DNA of 64,000 bases from Hydractinia symbiolongicarpus (GCF_029227915.1 NC_079883.1:11346001-11410000); one strand, 5' to 3'; positions 22,145-38,121 are shown, counted from the first letter of the stretch. A program made the numbers and translations. Notes: generated by a model from the sequence alone, not told the origin.

Positions 22145-22525
22145 TTACTTCTTCTGTCCTTTGTCGTTCTTCTTTGGGAGTAAGACAGCTTGAATGTTTG
22201 GCAAAACACCACCAGCTGCAATGGTTACACCGCTCAAAAGTTTGTTTAATTCTTCATCATTACGAACAGCCAATTGTAAATGTCTTGGAATAATCCTAGC
22301 TTTTTTGTTGTCTCTTGCTGCGTTACCAGCCAACTCCAATATCTCAGCAGATAAATATTCCAAGACGGCTGCTAAGTAAACTGGTGCTCCAGATCCAATT
22401 CGGTTAGCATAGTGCCCTCTACGAAGGAATCTATGCACTCTACCGACTGGAAATTGAAGTCCAGCTCTTGAGGATCTTGTCTTGGCTTTAGCCTTAGCTT
22501 TTCCACCTTTTCCACGTCCAGACAT
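22145..22525 (-). CDS. H2A: Histone H2A (unit 5)
   Basis: Same protein as at 10441-10821. Stem-loop at 22107-22122. Confidence 0.99.
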   Translation of the reverse strand: MSGRGKGGKAKAKAKTRSSRAGLQFPVGRVHRFLRRGHYANRIGSGAPVYLAAVLEYLSAEILELAGNAARDNKKARIIPRHLQLAVRNDEELNKLLSGVTIAAGGVLPNIQAVLLPKKNDKGQKK

Positions 22526-22809
22526 AACTGCGATTTGATTTGTAAGTTAATACAAAAACGTACGAATATTTAACGTAAGTGTTAACGAAATAAACTTTAC
22601 TCGTTTTTTCATCATAAAAATAGGATCGAAATCATGTTTTTTTAACCAATCATAATTAAGTATTAAACAAAAGATTTTTTTTTTAACCAATTAAATTGCG
22701 TATCGGCGTTTTCGGATCGAATTCGATCCGATTTTTTTACTTATAAACAAAAAGTTTTGACTTGCAGTTTAATGCTTATTTACAAGTTAAGTAGCAAAAA
22801 TTTTTAACC

Positions 22810-23214
22810 ATGTCTGACGCAGCAGCTAAAGGAGGAAAACAGGCACCTAAAGTAGCCAAGAAAGGTGAAAAAAGAGCCGGCAAAAAAGGAGGAAAGATTG
22901 GTGGAACTGGTGAAAAGAAACGCAAGAGAAAGAGAAAGGAAAGTTATGCTATTTACATCTACAATGTTTTGAAACAAGTTCACCCAGATGTCGGAGTTTC
23001 AAGCAAAGCTATGAGCATCATGAACTCATTTGTCAACGACATCTTTGAGCGCATTGCTTCCGAAGCTTCGCGTTTGGCTCTTCAAAACAAAAAGTCGACC
23101 ATCTCTTCTCGTGAAATTCAAACCGCAGTACGTCTTCTCTTGCCTGGAGAACTTGCAAAACACGCAGTCAGTGAAGGAACAAAAGCCGTCACAAAATACA
23201 CAAGCAGCAAGTAA
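22810..23214 (+). CDS. H2B: Histone H2B (unit 5)
   Basis: Same protein as at 310-714. Stem-loop at 23238-23253. Confidence 0.98.
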   Translation: MSDAAAKGGKQAPKVAKKGEKRAGKKGGKIGGTGEKKRKRKRKESYAIYIYNVLKQVHPDVGVSSKAMSIMNSFVNDIFERIASEASRLALQNKKSTISSREIQTAVRLLLPGELAKHAVSEGTKAVTKYTSSK

Positions 23215-23674
23215 ACCAACGTCTACCAAACACAAACGGTCTTTTTTAAGACCACACATCTTTAAAAAAACATTTACTTGGCGTCACTACAAGTTAACCG
23301 AAGTTAATAAAACTTCTAAATAATGTGCTTAAGAACACTAGCCTACATTTAAAATACTTCCCCATGTGTGTGTGGATTAGCTTCACTTTTCATACGTATT
23401 ATTAGCTGTACTTGCAGAAAAGACAAGTACATTGATCCATGTTATTGCTTACATTTAACTTAACCCAGCTTTTCACGGAAACACTCCCAGGCAAATTAAC
23501 CCTACAAAGTATTTCTAAATTTTTTTTGTGTCATATATGACATAGTATCGTATAGCAATAAATGTAACTGTGACAAGACTTTACACATTGTGTAATTTGG
23601 AAGCGTGCACAAAGTAATGTTTTAAAAGATTTGTGGCTATAAAAATAGCCGTTTTTGTTGAGCAATGACAACGC

Positions 23675-24031
<357 letters not shown>

Positions 24032-24509
24032 TTAACAGAATTCAGACAGCTTTAAAAAGAGGCCATAAAATTACCTACTGCTCGTGGAAACACCCTAATT
24101 AACCAATAGAGTTGCGTCATTACAAAATGTTCCGAACATTTTGTACATTTTTTTAAGTAAAACTGTAGTTTTTTTAAAAATTCGTGGTCTTAATGTTTCA
24201 GTAAGGCAATAAATTTGGCATCGTTGGAATTCGCCAAACCTTCTGCTACTTACTAAAAAAAAAAAAAGTCAAAAGCTTTTGTGTATCAGAAGATACAGCC
24301 GTTTTCCCGTAGCCAAAAAACACAGATTTTATAAAAATGTTAAAGTAATGAGCGTAATGTCATTATGCAGCCAATCAGAAATTACTTTCTTAGCACCAAT
24401 CAAATGGTTTGTTTTGAACCTTAGCTGTCAATCAATATGAGAAATAAAACTTTGGCGCGATAGTGCATTTTAGACCGTCTTGTGTATCCGTACTACATCG
24501 ACTTCTTAA

Positions 24510-24923
<414 letters not shown>

Positions 24924-25284
24924 GCATCTTACCAAACAAAAAACGGCTATTTTTATAGCCACACATCCATAAAAAATATTACGGCTAGCTTTTTATATCA
25001 AACTTTGTCCTGCTTTCTGTTTAAATTTTATGCTACATAAAAATTTTATGCTACATAAAGTTTGACAATGTTAAAAATATGAAGGGCAAGAAAAGTAAAA
25101 GCAAGAAAATAAGAAATTTAAAAACGAAAATACTTAAACTTAGGGAATCTAATCTTAAATTTACTCTTTTTTAACTGTTTAAGTGACTTAAACAAGTTTA
25201 ACTTTGTACCAAGATAATGTTTTTTTGTAAATGTGTGGCTATAAAAATAGCCGTTTGTTAATGTAATAGCCAGATACACACAAA

Positions 25285-25836
25285 TTATTTTTTTGCGGTC
25301 TTCTTTGCTGCCTTTTTGGGAGTCTTTTTGACCTTCTTTGCTGCAGGTTTTTTAGCAACAGGCTTCTTTGTGGGTTTCTTAGCTGCTGGTTTCTTAGCCG
25401 AGGCTTTCTTTGTGGCAGGCTTCTTTGCTGCTTTCTTTGGCGTGCTCTTCTTTGCTGGCTTCTTTTTTGGTGTACTTTTCTTTGCAGTAGGCTTCTTTGC
25501 CGTTGGCTTTTTTGCTGCGGCCTTTTTCTTAGGTTTTTCTTTTTTTACCTGACCTAGCTTGAATGATCCAGAAGCACCAGTGCCTTTAGTTTGAATCAAA
25601 TCGCCTGATGTTACTCCTCGTTTAAGAGCCATTTTCAGATGATGATCTGAGTTTTCAGCAACTTTGTAATTTGCATGAATATATTTTGTAATAGCTTGGC
25701 GAGATGAACCACCGCGTTCCTTTAGGGTAGCGATAGCAGCCTTGATCATGTCCACATATTTAGGGTGATCAGCTGTCTTCTTTGCAGCAGGTTTCTTCTT
25801 GGGTGCGATTTTCTTTGGAGAAGCTGCTTCACTCAT
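25285..25836 (-). CDS. H1: Linker histone H1 (unit 5)
   Basis: Same protein as at 2788-3339. Stem-loop at 25237-25252. Confidence 0.97.
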   Translation of the reverse strand: MSEAASPKKIAPKKKPAAKKTADHPKYVDMIKAAIATLKERGGSSRQAITKYIHANYKVAENSDHHLKMALKRGVTSGDLIQTKGTGASGSFKLGQVKKEKPKKKAAAKKPTAKKPTAKKSTPKKKPAKKSTPKKAAKKPATKKASAKKPAAKKPTKKPVAKKPAAKKVKKTPKKAAKKTAKK

Positions 25837-26415
25837 TTTTAATGTTTTCTTACAACAATCCAACGATAAACGATGCTTGTTATCACAGTAGAAGTATACT
25901 AAACATTACCGTGTAAATGAGATATAATTTAAGACGGTGCGAAGTATGCGGACGTAAAAGTACCACTCCCGGGAATTGATTTGGCGCGAAAACAGAAATG
26001 TGTGTTTCTGTACATCGTATAATGTCCGTTTTGGGTGCCGCGACTATGCGAAAGCATGTTAATTTTTATTTGTAGTACGACGCAATAGTCTGCAAGAGAA
26101 GCTGCTGGAGTTTGAGGTCTTCAGCATTACATCTAGTCTGTTAATTTGGGCTTCTTCCGCGCTCGTGTTAGGATTTTCATAAAGCGTTCTTTGGTTTGCG
26201 TTGCGTATGTCGGCCTACATCATCGACACGGCCTGTTTCCGGCTATTAGGAGCAATTCATATATTGGGCACTGCGTTTCGACTTTTTTATTAGACCACAG
26301 TAAAAAAATTCACTCACAGAAGTCCCTTTCTTTCATGGCTACAAACACGAAGAATTCTGTCGTAAGTAAAACGAATGCGCAAGCCAAAATGACGATGGGG
26401 CGAAGTCATAAGCAT

Positions 26416-26488
26416 GGCCCTGTGGCCCAATGGATAAGGCATCTGACTACGAATCAGGGGATTCCAGGTTCGACTCCTGGCAGGGTCG
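26416..26488 (+). tRNA. tRNA-Arg(ACG), unit 5
   Basis: Identical to 3919-3991. About 35 bp downstream the CG run has five repeats (26525-26534) where the other units have four. This makes unit 5 two bases longer. Confidence 0.96.
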
Positions 26489-26812
26489 CACTGTCGCATT
26501 TCGGCTGCATGGTCTACTGTGTAACGCGCGCGCGCACGTTCTGGCGTAATGCGTTGATAAACGGAATGTACGCAGACATATTGGAAAGTAATATCACGCA
26601 CTTAGTATCGTCGCCTTTGTTAGCATTCATGTAAGTTACCATCCACTCGCTACAGTCGCTCTCCATCCTACGGCTAAATCAACAGCCGTGATTTTTACTA
26701 TGTCGCCGTCCATCCGTACGCGGTGACAGTTGTAAGCTTTACAGTAACGTGACATGCTCCACAAGCAGTTACGGTGTGTGGACGATGCCTATCATGGCAA
26801 CGCTTGTTCTTT

Positions 26813-27000
26813 ATCGCTTCTCGGCCTAATGGCTAAGATCAAGTGTAGTATCTGTTCTTATCAGTTTAATATCTGGTAGGCCATTCTCTGAATGGTCAGT
26901 ATATTAATCTGATTTTTGGCCTTGGGTCATGGAGGTGGATTCATTCACGCCGTGACCACGGGTTGCCTTGGTGTTGCACTATTACCGATGGCGGCCCACA
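26813..27000 (+). ncRNA. U2: U2 snRNA (unit 5)
   Basis: Same RNA as at 4313-4500; PSE-like element at 26759. Confidence 0.95.
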
Positions 27001-27189
27001 TAAGCAATAAAAGAATAATAGCAGTCCTCTTTCCGACGGCACTCTGCATAGTCTACGGCGGGAACAAAACGCGTACACTGGGGGAGAATACAGCCTATGC
27101 CCCGCGACACGGCAGTTTATAACACACTCAAGCCACAAGCATTAACAAACTTTGAAGGGTACCCTCATGCTACGGTGCAGTTCCAACTC

Positions 27190-27354
27190 ATACTTACCTG
27201 ACGGGGAAGTAAAGACTGATCAATGAGGGTTTTCTTCCAGAGTGAGGCTCTTGCATTGCACTACGCTTGGGCTGACCTCTGCGATTACTGCAAACGTCAG
27301 TAACTCGACCGTACAATTTCTGGTAGTGGGGGCCTGCGTCCGCGCTCGCCCCCT
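27190..27354 (+). ncRNA. U1: U1 snRNA (unit 5)
   Basis: Same RNA as at 4690-4854; PSE-like element at 27133. Confidence 0.95.
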
Positions 27355-27681
27355 CCTTAAGTCAAAATGAATGAGCTTAGAAAAGTTGCGCGGCCAAATG
27401 TCGGTGGTGACTTAAACGCTAAGGTAAAACCTCGCTTGGCTGTTACGAAACGTGATTGCGATATAAGTCCTCGGAAGGCGGCGGAATTTTATTTTATTTG
27501 CCATTCCGTCAGGGTTATTGGATGATCGGCAATAGATCGAGTTTGTATGCATTTGAAAGCTCTTTTTTCTCGTACTATCACCTGAAAATGTCGTAGGAAA
27601 ATGTCATAGGAAACACTTTCAACAACCGCCACGTTCCTTAATTGTTATAACAAGAAATATATCACAGCAAATGAAAATGAA

Positions 27682-27801
27682 AAGCCTACGACACCGGGAG
27701 TTCCCAGGCGGTCCCCCATCCAAGTACTATCCCGGCCCGACGATGCTTAACTTCCGTGATCAGACGAGAACGGGTGTGTTCATCGTGGTATGGCCGTAGA
27801 C
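27682..27801 (-). rRNA. 5S: 5S rRNA (unit 5)
   Basis: Same RNA as at 5203-5322. Confidence 0.98.
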
Positions 27802-27998
27802 ATTAGTAGGTGCAAATACGTGCAATTTATTTTGACGTTGTGATCAAATTTTTTTATTTAATTTCTTTGAGTTACTTAGGACAAGGCGTATGCATGGATT
27901 ATCTATTAGACTTTAAGGTTATAGTTTTGTGAAAAAAACAATGTTTTTTTAAAGATGTGTGGCTATAAAAATAGCCGTTGTTTTCTGAGTGTAGCGGT

Positions 27999-28379
27999 TT
28001 ACTTCTTCTGTCCTTTGTCGTTCTTCTTTGGGAGTAAGACAGCTTGAATGTTTGGCAAAACACCACCAGCTGCAATGGTTACACCGCTCAAAAGTTTGTT
28101 TAATTCTTCATCATTACGAACAGCCAATTGTAAATGTCTTGGAATAATCCTAGCTTTTTTGTTGTCTCTTGCTGCGTTACCAGCCAACTCCAATATCTCA
28201 GCAGATAAATATTCCAAGACGGCTGCTAAGTAAACTGGTGCTCCAGATCCAATTCGGTTAGCATAGTGCCCTCTACGAAGGAATCTATGCACTCTACCGA
28301 CTGGAAATTGAAGTCCAGCTCTTGAGGATCTTGTCTTGGCTTTAGCCTTAGCTTTTCCACCTTTTCCACGTCCAGACAT
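27999..28379 (-). CDS. H2A: Histone H2A (unit 6)
   Basis: Same protein as at 10441-10821. Stem-loop at 27961-27976. Confidence 0.99.
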   Translation of the reverse strand: MSGRGKGGKAKAKAKTRSSRAGLQFPVGRVHRFLRRGHYANRIGSGAPVYLAAVLEYLSAEILELAGNAARDNKKARIIPRHLQLAVRNDEELNKLLSGVTIAAGGVLPNIQAVLLPKKNDKGQKK

Positions 28380-28663
28380 AACTGCGATTTGATTTGTAAG
28401 TTAATACAAAAACGTACGAATATTTAACGTAAGTGTTAACGAAATAAACTTTACTCGTTTTTTCATCATAAAAATAGGATCGAAATCATGTTTTTTTAAC
28501 CAATCATAATTAAGTATTAAACAAAAGATTTTTTTTTTAACCAATTAAATTGCGTATCGGCGTTTTCGGATCGAATTCGATCCGATTTTTTTACTTATAA
28601 ACAAAAAGTTTTGACTTGCAGTTTAATGCTTATTTACAAGTTAAGTAGCAAAAATTTTTAACC

Positions 28664-29068
28664 ATGTCTGACGCAGCAGCTAAAGGAGGAAAACAGGCAC
28701 CTAAAGTAGCCAAGAAAGGTGAAAAAAGAGCCGGCAAAAAAGGAGGAAAGATTGGTGGAACTGGTGAAAAGAAACGCAAGAGAAAGAGAAAGGAAAGTTA
28801 TGCTATTTACATCTACAATGTTTTGAAACAAGTTCACCCAGATGTCGGAGTTTCAAGCAAAGCTATGAGCATCATGAACTCATTTGTCAACGACATCTTT
28901 GAGCGCATTGCTTCCGAAGCTTCGCGTTTGGCTCTTCAAAACAAAAAGTCGACCATCTCTTCTCGTGAAATTCAAACCGCAGTACGTCTTCTCTTGCCTG
29001 GAGAACTTGCAAAACACGCAGTCAGTGAAGGAACAAAAGCCGTCACAAAATACACAAGCAGCAAGTAA
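28664..29068 (+). CDS. H2B: Histone H2B (unit 6)
   Basis: Same protein as at 310-714. Stem-loop at 29092-29107. Confidence 0.98.
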   Translation: MSDAAAKGGKQAPKVAKKGEKRAGKKGGKIGGTGEKKRKRKRKESYAIYIYNVLKQVHPDVGVSSKAMSIMNSFVNDIFERIASEASRLALQNKKSTISSREIQTAVRLLLPGELAKHAVSEGTKAVTKYTSSK

Positions 29069-29528
29069 ACCAACGTCTACCAAACACAAACGGTCTTTTT
29101 TAAGACCACACATCTTTAAAAAAACATTTACTTGGCGTCACTACAAGTTAACCGAAGTTAATAAAACTTCTAAATAATGTGCTTAAGAACACTAGCCTAC
29201 ATTTAAAATACTTCCCCATGTGTGTGTGGATTAGCTTCACTTTTCATACGTATTATTAGCTGTACTTGCAGAAAAGACAAGTACATTGATCCATGTTATT
29301 GCTTACATTTAACTTAACCCAGCTTTTCACGGAAACACTCCCAGGCAAATTAACCCTACAAAGTATTTCTAAATTTTTTTTGTGTCATATATGACATAGT
29401 ATCGTATAGCAATAAATGTAACTGTGACAAGACTTTACACATTGTGTAATTTGGAAGCGTGCACAAAGTAATGTTTTAAAAGATTTGTGGCTATAAAAAT
29501 AGCCGTTTTTGTTGAGCAATGACAACGC

Positions 29529-29885
<357 letters not shown>

Positions 29886-30363
29886 TTAACAGAATTCAGA
29901 CAGCTTTAAAAAGAGGCCATAAAATTACCTACTGCTCGTGGAAACACCCTAATTAACCAATAGAGTTGCGTCATTACAAAATGTTCCGAACATTTTGTAC
30001 ATTTTTTTAAGTAAAACTGTAGTTTTTTTAAAAATTCGTGGTCTTAATGTTTCAGTAAGGCAATAAATTTGGCATCGTTGGAATTCGCCAAACCTTCTGC
30101 TACTTACTAAAAAAAAAAAAAGTCAAAAGCTTTTGTGTATCAGAAGATACAGCCGTTTTCCCGTAGCCAAAAAACACAGATTTTATAAAAATGTTAAAGT
30201 AATGAGCGTAATGTCATTATGCAGCCAATCAGAAATTACTTTCTTAGCACCAATCAAATGGTTTGTTTTGAACCTTAGCTGTCAATCAATATGAGAAATA
30301 AAACTTTGGCGCGATAGTGCATTTTAGACCGTCTTGTGTATCCGTACTACATCGACTTCTTAA

Positions 30364-30777
<414 letters not shown>

Positions 30778-31138
30778 GCATCTTACCAAACAAAAAACGG
30801 CTATTTTTATAGCCACACATCCATAAAAAATATTACGGCTAGCTTTTTATATCAAACTTTGTCCTGCTTTCTGTTTAAATTTTATGCTACATAAAAATTT
30901 TATGCTACATAAAGTTTGACAATGTTAAAAATATGAAGGGCAAGAAAAGTAAAAGCAAGAAAATAAGAAATTTAAAAACGAAAATACTTAAACTTAGGGA
31001 ATCTAATCTTAAATTTACTCTTTTTTAACTGTTTAAGTGACTTAAACAAGTTTAACTTTGTACCAAGATAATGTTTTTTTGTAAATGTGTGGCTATAAAA
31101 ATAGCCGTTTGTTAATGTAATAGCCAGATACACACAAA

Positions 31139-31690
31139 TTATTTTTTTGCGGTCTTCTTTGCTGCCTTTTTGGGAGTCTTTTTGACCTTCTTTGCTGCAG
31201 GTTTTTTAGCAACAGGCTTCTTTGTGGGTTTCTTAGCTGCTGGTTTCTTAGCCGAGGCTTTCTTTGTGGCAGGCTTCTTTGCTGCTTTCTTTGGCGTGCT
31301 CTTCTTTGCTGGCTTCTTTTTTGGTGTACTTTTCTTTGCAGTAGGCTTCTTTGCCGTTGGCTTTTTTGCTGCGGCCTTTTTCTTAGGTTTTTCTTTTTTT
31401 ACCTGACCTAGCTTGAATGATCCAGAAGCACCAGTGCCTTTAGTTTGAATCAAATCGCCTGATGTTACTCCTCGTTTAAGAGCCATTTTCAGATGATGAT
31501 CTGAGTTTTCAGCAACTTTGTAATTTGCATGAATATATTTTGTAATAGCTTGGCGAGATGAACCACCGCGTTCCTTTAGGGTAGCGATAGCAGCCTTGAT
31601 CATGTCCACATATTTAGGGTGATCAGCTGTCTTCTTTGCAGCAGGTTTCTTCTTGGGTGCGATTTTCTTTGGAGAAGCTGCTTCACTCAT
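31139..31690 (-). CDS. H1: Linker histone H1 (unit 6)
   Basis: Same protein as at 2788-3339. Stem-loop at 31091-31106. Confidence 0.97.
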   Translation of the reverse strand: MSEAASPKKIAPKKKPAAKKTADHPKYVDMIKAAIATLKERGGSSRQAITKYIHANYKVAENSDHHLKMALKRGVTSGDLIQTKGTGASGSFKLGQVKKEKPKKKAAAKKPTAKKPTAKKSTPKKKPAKKSTPKKAAKKPATKKASAKKPAAKKPTKKPVAKKPAAKKVKKTPKKAAKKTAKK

Positions 31691-32269
31691 TTTTAATGTT
31701 TTCTTACAACAATCCAACGATAAACGATGCTTGTTATCACAGTAGAAGTATACTAAACATTACCGTGTAAATGAGATATAATTTAAGACGGTGCGAAGTA
31801 TGCGGACGTAAAAGTACCACTCCCGGGAATTGATTTGGCGCGAAAACAGAAATGTGTGTTTCTGTACATCGTATAATGTCCGTTTTGGGTGCCGCGACTA
31901 TGCGAAAGCATGTTAATTTTTATTTGTAGTACGACGCAATAGTCTGCAAGAGAAGCTGCTGGAGTTTGAGGTCTTCAGCATTACATCTAGTCTGTTAATT
32001 TGGGCTTCTTCCGCGCTCGTGTTAGGATTTTCATAAAGCGTTCTTTGGTTTGCGTTGCGTATGTCGGCCTACATCATCGACACGGCCTGTTTCCGGCTAT
32101 TAGGAGCAATTCATATATTGGGCACTGCGTTTCGACTTTTTTATTAGACCACAGTAAAAAAATTCACTCACAGAAGTCCCTTTCTTTCATGGCTACAAAC
32201 ACGAAGAATTCTGTCGTAAGTAAAACGAATGCGCAAGCCAAAATGACGATGGGGCGAAGTCATAAGCAT

Positions 32270-32342
32270 GGCCCTGTGGCCCAATGGATAAGGCATCTGA
32301 CTACGAATCAGGGGATTCCAGGTTCGACTCCTGGCAGGGTCG
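32270..32342 (+). tRNA. tRNA-Arg(ACG), unit 6
   Basis: Identical to 3919-3991. Confidence 0.96.
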
Positions 32343-32664
32343 CACTGTCGCATTTCGGCTGCATGGTCTACTGTGTAACGCGCGCGCACGTTCTGGCGTA
32401 ATGCGTTGATAAACGGAATGTACGCAGACATATTGGAAAGTAATATCACGCACTTAGTATCGTCGCCTTTGTTAGCATTCATGTAAGTTACCATCCACTC
32501 GCTACAGTCGCTCTCCATCCTACGGCTAAATCAACAGCCGTGATTTTTACTATGTCGCCGTCCATCCGTACGCGGTGACAGTTGTAAGCTTTACAGTAAC
32601 GTGACATGCTCCACAAGCAGTTACGGTGTGTGGACGATGCCTATCATGGCAACGCTTGTTCTTT

Positions 32665-32852
32665 ATCGCTTCTCGGCCTAATGGCTAAGATCAAGTGTAG
32701 TATCTGTTCTTATCAGTTTAATATCTGGTAGGCCATTCTCTGAATGGTCAGTATATTAATCTGATTTTTGGCCTTGGGTCATGGAGGTGGATTCATTCAC
32801 GCCGTGACCACGGGTTGCCTTGGTGTTGCACTATTACCGATGGCGGCCCACA
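32665..32852 (+). ncRNA. U2: U2 snRNA (unit 6)
   Basis: Same RNA as at 4313-4500; PSE-like element at 32611. Confidence 0.95.
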
Positions 32853-33041
32853 TAAGCAATAAAAGAATAATAGCAGTCCTCTTTCCGACGGCACTCTGCA
32901 TAGTCTACGGCGGGAACAAAACGCGTACACTGGGGGAGAATACAGCCTATGCCCCGCGACACGGCAGTTTATAACACACTCAAGCCACAAGCATTAACAA
33001 ACTTTGAAGGGTACCCTCATGCTACGGTGCAGTTCCAACTC

Positions 33042-33206
33042 ATACTTACCTGACGGGGAAGTAAAGACTGATCAATGAGGGTTTTCTTCCAGAGTGAGGC
33101 TCTTGCATTGCACTACGCTTGGGCTGACCTCTGCGATTACTGCAAACGTCAGTAACTCGACCGTACAATTTCTGGTAGTGGGGGCCTGCGTCCGCGCTCG
33201 CCCCCT
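33042..33206 (+). ncRNA. U1: U1 snRNA (unit 6)
   Basis: Same RNA as at 4690-4854; PSE-like element at 32985. Confidence 0.95.
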
Positions 33207-33533
33207 CCTTAAGTCAAAATGAATGAGCTTAGAAAAGTTGCGCGGCCAAATGTCGGTGGTGACTTAAACGCTAAGGTAAAACCTCGCTTGGCTGTTACGA
33301 AACGTGATTGCGATATAAGTCCTCGGAAGGCGGCGGAATTTTATTTTATTTGCCATTCCGTCAGGGTTATTGGATGATCGGCAATAGATCGAGTTTGTAT
33401 GCATTTGAAAGCTCTTTTTTCTCGTACTATCACCTGAAAATGTCGTAGGAAAATGTCATAGGAAACACTTTCAACAACCGCCACGTTCCTTAATTGTTAT
33501 AACAAGAAATATATCACAGCAAATGAAAATGAA

Positions 33534-33653
33534 AAGCCTACGACACCGGGAGTTCCCAGGCGGTCCCCCATCCAAGTACTATCCCGGCCCGACGATGCTT
33601 AACTTCCGTGATCAGACGAGAACGGGTGTGTTCATCGTGGTATGGCCGTAGAC
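33534..33653 (-). rRNA. 5S: 5S rRNA (unit 6)
   Basis: Same RNA as at 5203-5322. Confidence 0.98.
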
Positions 33654-33850
33654 ATTAGTAGGTGCAAATACGTGCAATTTATTTTGACGTTGTGATCAAA
33701 TTTTTTTATTTAATTTCTTTGAGTTACTTAGGACAAGGCGTATGCATGGATTATCTATTAGACTTTAAGGTTATAGTTTTGTGAAAAAAACAATGTTTTT
33801 TTAAAGATGTGTGGCTATAAAAATAGCCGTTGTTTTCTGAGTGTAGCGGT

Positions 33851-34231
33851 TTACTTCTTCTGTCCTTTGTCGTTCTTCTTTGGGAGTAAGACAGCTTGAA
33901 TGTTTGGCAAAACACCACCAGCTGCAATGGTTACACCGCTCAAAAGTTTGTTTAATTCTTCATCATTACGAACAGCCAATTGTAAATGTCTTGGAATAAT
34001 CCTAGCTTTTTTGTTGTCTCTTGCTGCGTTACCAGCCAACTCCAATATCTCAGCAGATAAATATTCCAAGACGGCTGCTAAGTAAACTGGTGCTCCAGAT
34101 CCAATTCGGTTAGCATAGTGCCCTCTACGAAGGAATCTATGCACTCTACCGACTGGAAATTGAAGTCCAGCTCTTGAGGATCTTGTCTTGGCTTTAGCCT
34201 TAGCTTTTCCACCTTTTCCACGTCCAGACAT
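33851..34231 (-). CDS. H2A: Histone H2A (unit 7)
   Basis: Same protein as at 10441-10821. Stem-loop at 33813-33828. Confidence 0.99.
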   Translation of the reverse strand: MSGRGKGGKAKAKAKTRSSRAGLQFPVGRVHRFLRRGHYANRIGSGAPVYLAAVLEYLSAEILELAGNAARDNKKARIIPRHLQLAVRNDEELNKLLSGVTIAAGGVLPNIQAVLLPKKNDKGQKK

Positions 34232-34515
34232 AACTGCGATTTGATTTGTAAGTTAATACAAAAACGTACGAATATTTAACGTAAGTGTTAACGAAATAAA
34301 CTTTACTCGTTTTTTCATCATAAAAATAGGATCGAAATCATGTTTTTTTAACCAATCATAATTAAGTATTAAACAAAAGATTTTTTTTTTAACCAATTAA
34401 ATTGCGTATCGGCGTTTTCGGATCGAATTCGATCCGATTTTTTTACTTATAAACAAAAAGTTTTGACTTGCAGTTTAATGCTTATTTACAAGTTAAGTAG
34501 CAAAAATTTTTAACC

Positions 34516-34920
34516 ATGTCTGACGCAGCAGCTAAAGGAGGAAAACAGGCACCTAAAGTAGCCAAGAAAGGTGAAAAAAGAGCCGGCAAAAAAGGAGGAA
34601 AGATTGGTGGAACTGGTGAAAAGAAACGCAAGAGAAAGAGAAAGGAAAGTTATGCTATTTACATCTACAATGTTTTGAAACAAGTTCACCCAGATGTCGG
34701 AGTTTCAAGCAAAGCTATGAGCATCATGAACTCATTTGTCAACGACATCTTTGAGCGCATTGCTTCCGAAGCTTCGCGTTTGGCTCTTCAAAACAAAAAG
34801 TCGACCATCTCTTCTCGTGAAATTCAAACCGCAGTACGTCTTCTCTTGCCTGGAGAACTTGCAAAACACGCAGTCAGTGAAGGAACAAAAGCCGTCACAA
34901 AATACACAAGCAGCAAGTAA
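34516..34920 (+). CDS. H2B: Histone H2B (unit 7)
   Basis: Same protein as at 310-714. Stem-loop at 34944-34959. Confidence 0.98.
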   Translation: MSDAAAKGGKQAPKVAKKGEKRAGKKGGKIGGTGEKKRKRKRKESYAIYIYNVLKQVHPDVGVSSKAMSIMNSFVNDIFERIASEASRLALQNKKSTISSREIQTAVRLLLPGELAKHAVSEGTKAVTKYTSSK

Positions 34921-35380
34921 ACCAACGTCTACCAAACACAAACGGTCTTTTTTAAGACCACACATCTTTAAAAAAACATTTACTTGGCGTCACTACAAGT
35001 TAACCGAAGTTAATAAAACTTCTAAATAATGTGCTTAAGAACACTAGCCTACATTTAAAATACTTCCCCATGTGTGTGTGGATTAGCTTCACTTTTCATA
35101 CGTATTATTAGCTGTACTTGCAGAAAAGACAAGTACATTGATCCATGTTATTGCTTACATTTAACTTAACCCAGCTTTTCACGGAAACACTCCCAGGCAA
35201 ATTAACCCTACAAAGTATTTCTAAATTTTTTTTGTGTCATATATGACATAGTATCGTATAGCAATAAATGTAACTGTGACAAGACTTTACACATTGTGTA
35301 ATTTGGAAGCGTGCACAAAGTAATGTTTTAAAAGATTTGTGGCTATAAAAATAGCCGTTTTTGTTGAGCAATGACAACGC

Positions 35381-35737
<357 letters not shown>

Positions 35738-36215
35738 TTAACAGAATTCAGACAGCTTTAAAAAGAGGCCATAAAATTACCTACTGCTCGTGGAAACACC
35801 CTAATTAACCAATAGAGTTGCGTCATTACAAAATGTTCCGAACATTTTGTACATTTTTTTAAGTAAAACTGTAGTTTTTTTAAAAATTCGTGGTCTTAAT
35901 GTTTCAGTAAGGCAATAAATTTGGCATCGTTGGAATTCGCCAAACCTTCTGCTACTTACTAAAAAAAAAAAAAGTCAAAAGCTTTTGTGTATCAGAAGAT
36001 ACAGCCGTTTTCCCGTAGCCAAAAAACACAGATTTTATAAAAATGTTAAAGTAATGAGCGTAATGTCATTATGCAGCCAATCAGAAATTACTTTCTTAGC
36101 ACCAATCAAATGGTTTGTTTTGAACCTTAGCTGTCAATCAATATGAGAAATAAAACTTTGGCGCGATAGTGCATTTTAGACCGTCTTGTGTATCCGTACT
36201 ACATCGACTTCTTAA

Positions 36216-36629
<414 letters not shown>

Positions 36630-36990
36630 GCATCTTACCAAACAAAAAACGGCTATTTTTATAGCCACACATCCATAAAAAATATTACGGCTAGCTTTTT
36701 ATATCAAACTTTGTCCTGCTTTCTGTTTAAATTTTATGCTACATAAAAATTTTATGCTACATAAAGTTTGACAATGTTAAAAATATGAAGGGCAAGAAAA
36801 GTAAAAGCAAGAAAATAAGAAATTTAAAAACGAAAATACTTAAACTTAGGGAATCTAATCTTAAATTTACTCTTTTTTAACTGTTTAAGTGACTTAAACA
36901 AGTTTAACTTTGTACCAAGATAATGTTTTTTTGTAAATGTGTGGCTATAAAAATAGCCGTTTGTTAATGTAATAGCCAGATACACACAAA

Positions 36991-37542
36991 TTATTTTTTT
37001 GCGGTCTTCTTTGCTGCCTTTTTGGGAGTCTTTTTGACCTTCTTTGCTGCAGGTTTTATAGCAACAGGCTTCTTTGTGGGTTTCTTAGCTGCTGGTTTCT
37101 TAGCCGAGGCTTTCTTTGTGGCAGGCTTCTTTGCTGCTTTCTTTGGCGTGCTCTTCTTTGCTGGCTTCTTTTTTGGTGTACTTTTCTTTGCAGTAGGCTT
37201 CTTTGCCGTTGGCTTTTTTGCTGCGGCCTTTTTCTTAGGTTTTTCTTTTTTTACCTGACCTAGCTTGAATGATCCAGAAGCACCAGTGCCTTTAGTTTGA
37301 ATCAAATCGCCTGATGTTACTCCTCGTTTAAGAGCCATTTTCAGATGATGATCTGAGTTTTCAGCAACTTTGTAATTTGCATGAATATATTTTGTAATAG
37401 CTTGGCGAGATGAACCACCGCGTTCCTTTAGGGTAGCGATAGCAGCCTTGATCATGTCCACATATTTAGGGTGATCAGCTGTCTTCTTTGCAGCAGGTTT
37501 CTTCTTGGGTGCGATTTTCTTTGGAGAAGCTGCTTCACTCAT
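36991..37542 (-). CDS. H1: Linker histone H1, K162I variant (unit 7)
   Basis: Same as at 2788-3339 except for one base at 37059 (T to A on the plus strand), which turns Lys162 (AAA) into Ile (ATA). The site lies in the disordered lysine-rich tail, between repeats of the AKKP type, so a mild effect is likely. Stem-loop at 36943-36958. Confidence 0.97.
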   Translation of the reverse strand: MSEAASPKKIAPKKKPAAKKTADHPKYVDMIKAAIATLKERGGSSRQAITKYIHANYKVAENSDHHLKMALKRGVTSGDLIQTKGTGASGSFKLGQVKKEKPKKKAAAKKPTAKKPTAKKSTPKKKPAKKSTPKKAAKKPATKKASAKKPAAKKPTKKPVAIKPAAKKVKKTPKKAAKKTAKK

Positions 37543-38121
37543 TTTTAATGTTTTCTTACAACAATCCAACGATAAACGATGCTTGTTATCACAGTAGAAG
37601 TATACTAAACATTACCGTGTAAATGAGATATAATTTAAGACGGTGCGAAGTATGCGGACGTAAAAGTACCACTCCCGGGAATTGATTTGGCGCGAAAACA
37701 GAAATGTGTGTTTCTGTACATCGTATAATGTCCGTTTTGGGTGCCGCGACTATGCGAAAGCATGTTAATTTTTATTTGTAGTACGACGCAATAGTCTGCA
37801 AGAGAAGCTGCTGGAGTTTGAGGTCTTCAGCATTACATCTAGTCTGTTAATTTGGGCTTCTTCCGCGCTCGTGTTAGGATTTTCATAAAGCGTTCTTTGG
37901 TTTGCGTTGCGTATGTCGGCCTACATCATCGACACGGCCTGTTTCCGGCTATTAGGAGCAATTCATATATTGGGCACTGCGTTTCGACTTTTTTATTAGA
38001 CCACAGTAAAAAAATTCACTCACAGAAGTCCCTTTCTTTCATGGCTACAAACACGAAGAATTCTGTCGTAAGTAAAACGAATGCGCAAGCCAAAATGACG
38101 ATGGGGCGAAGTCATAAGCAT

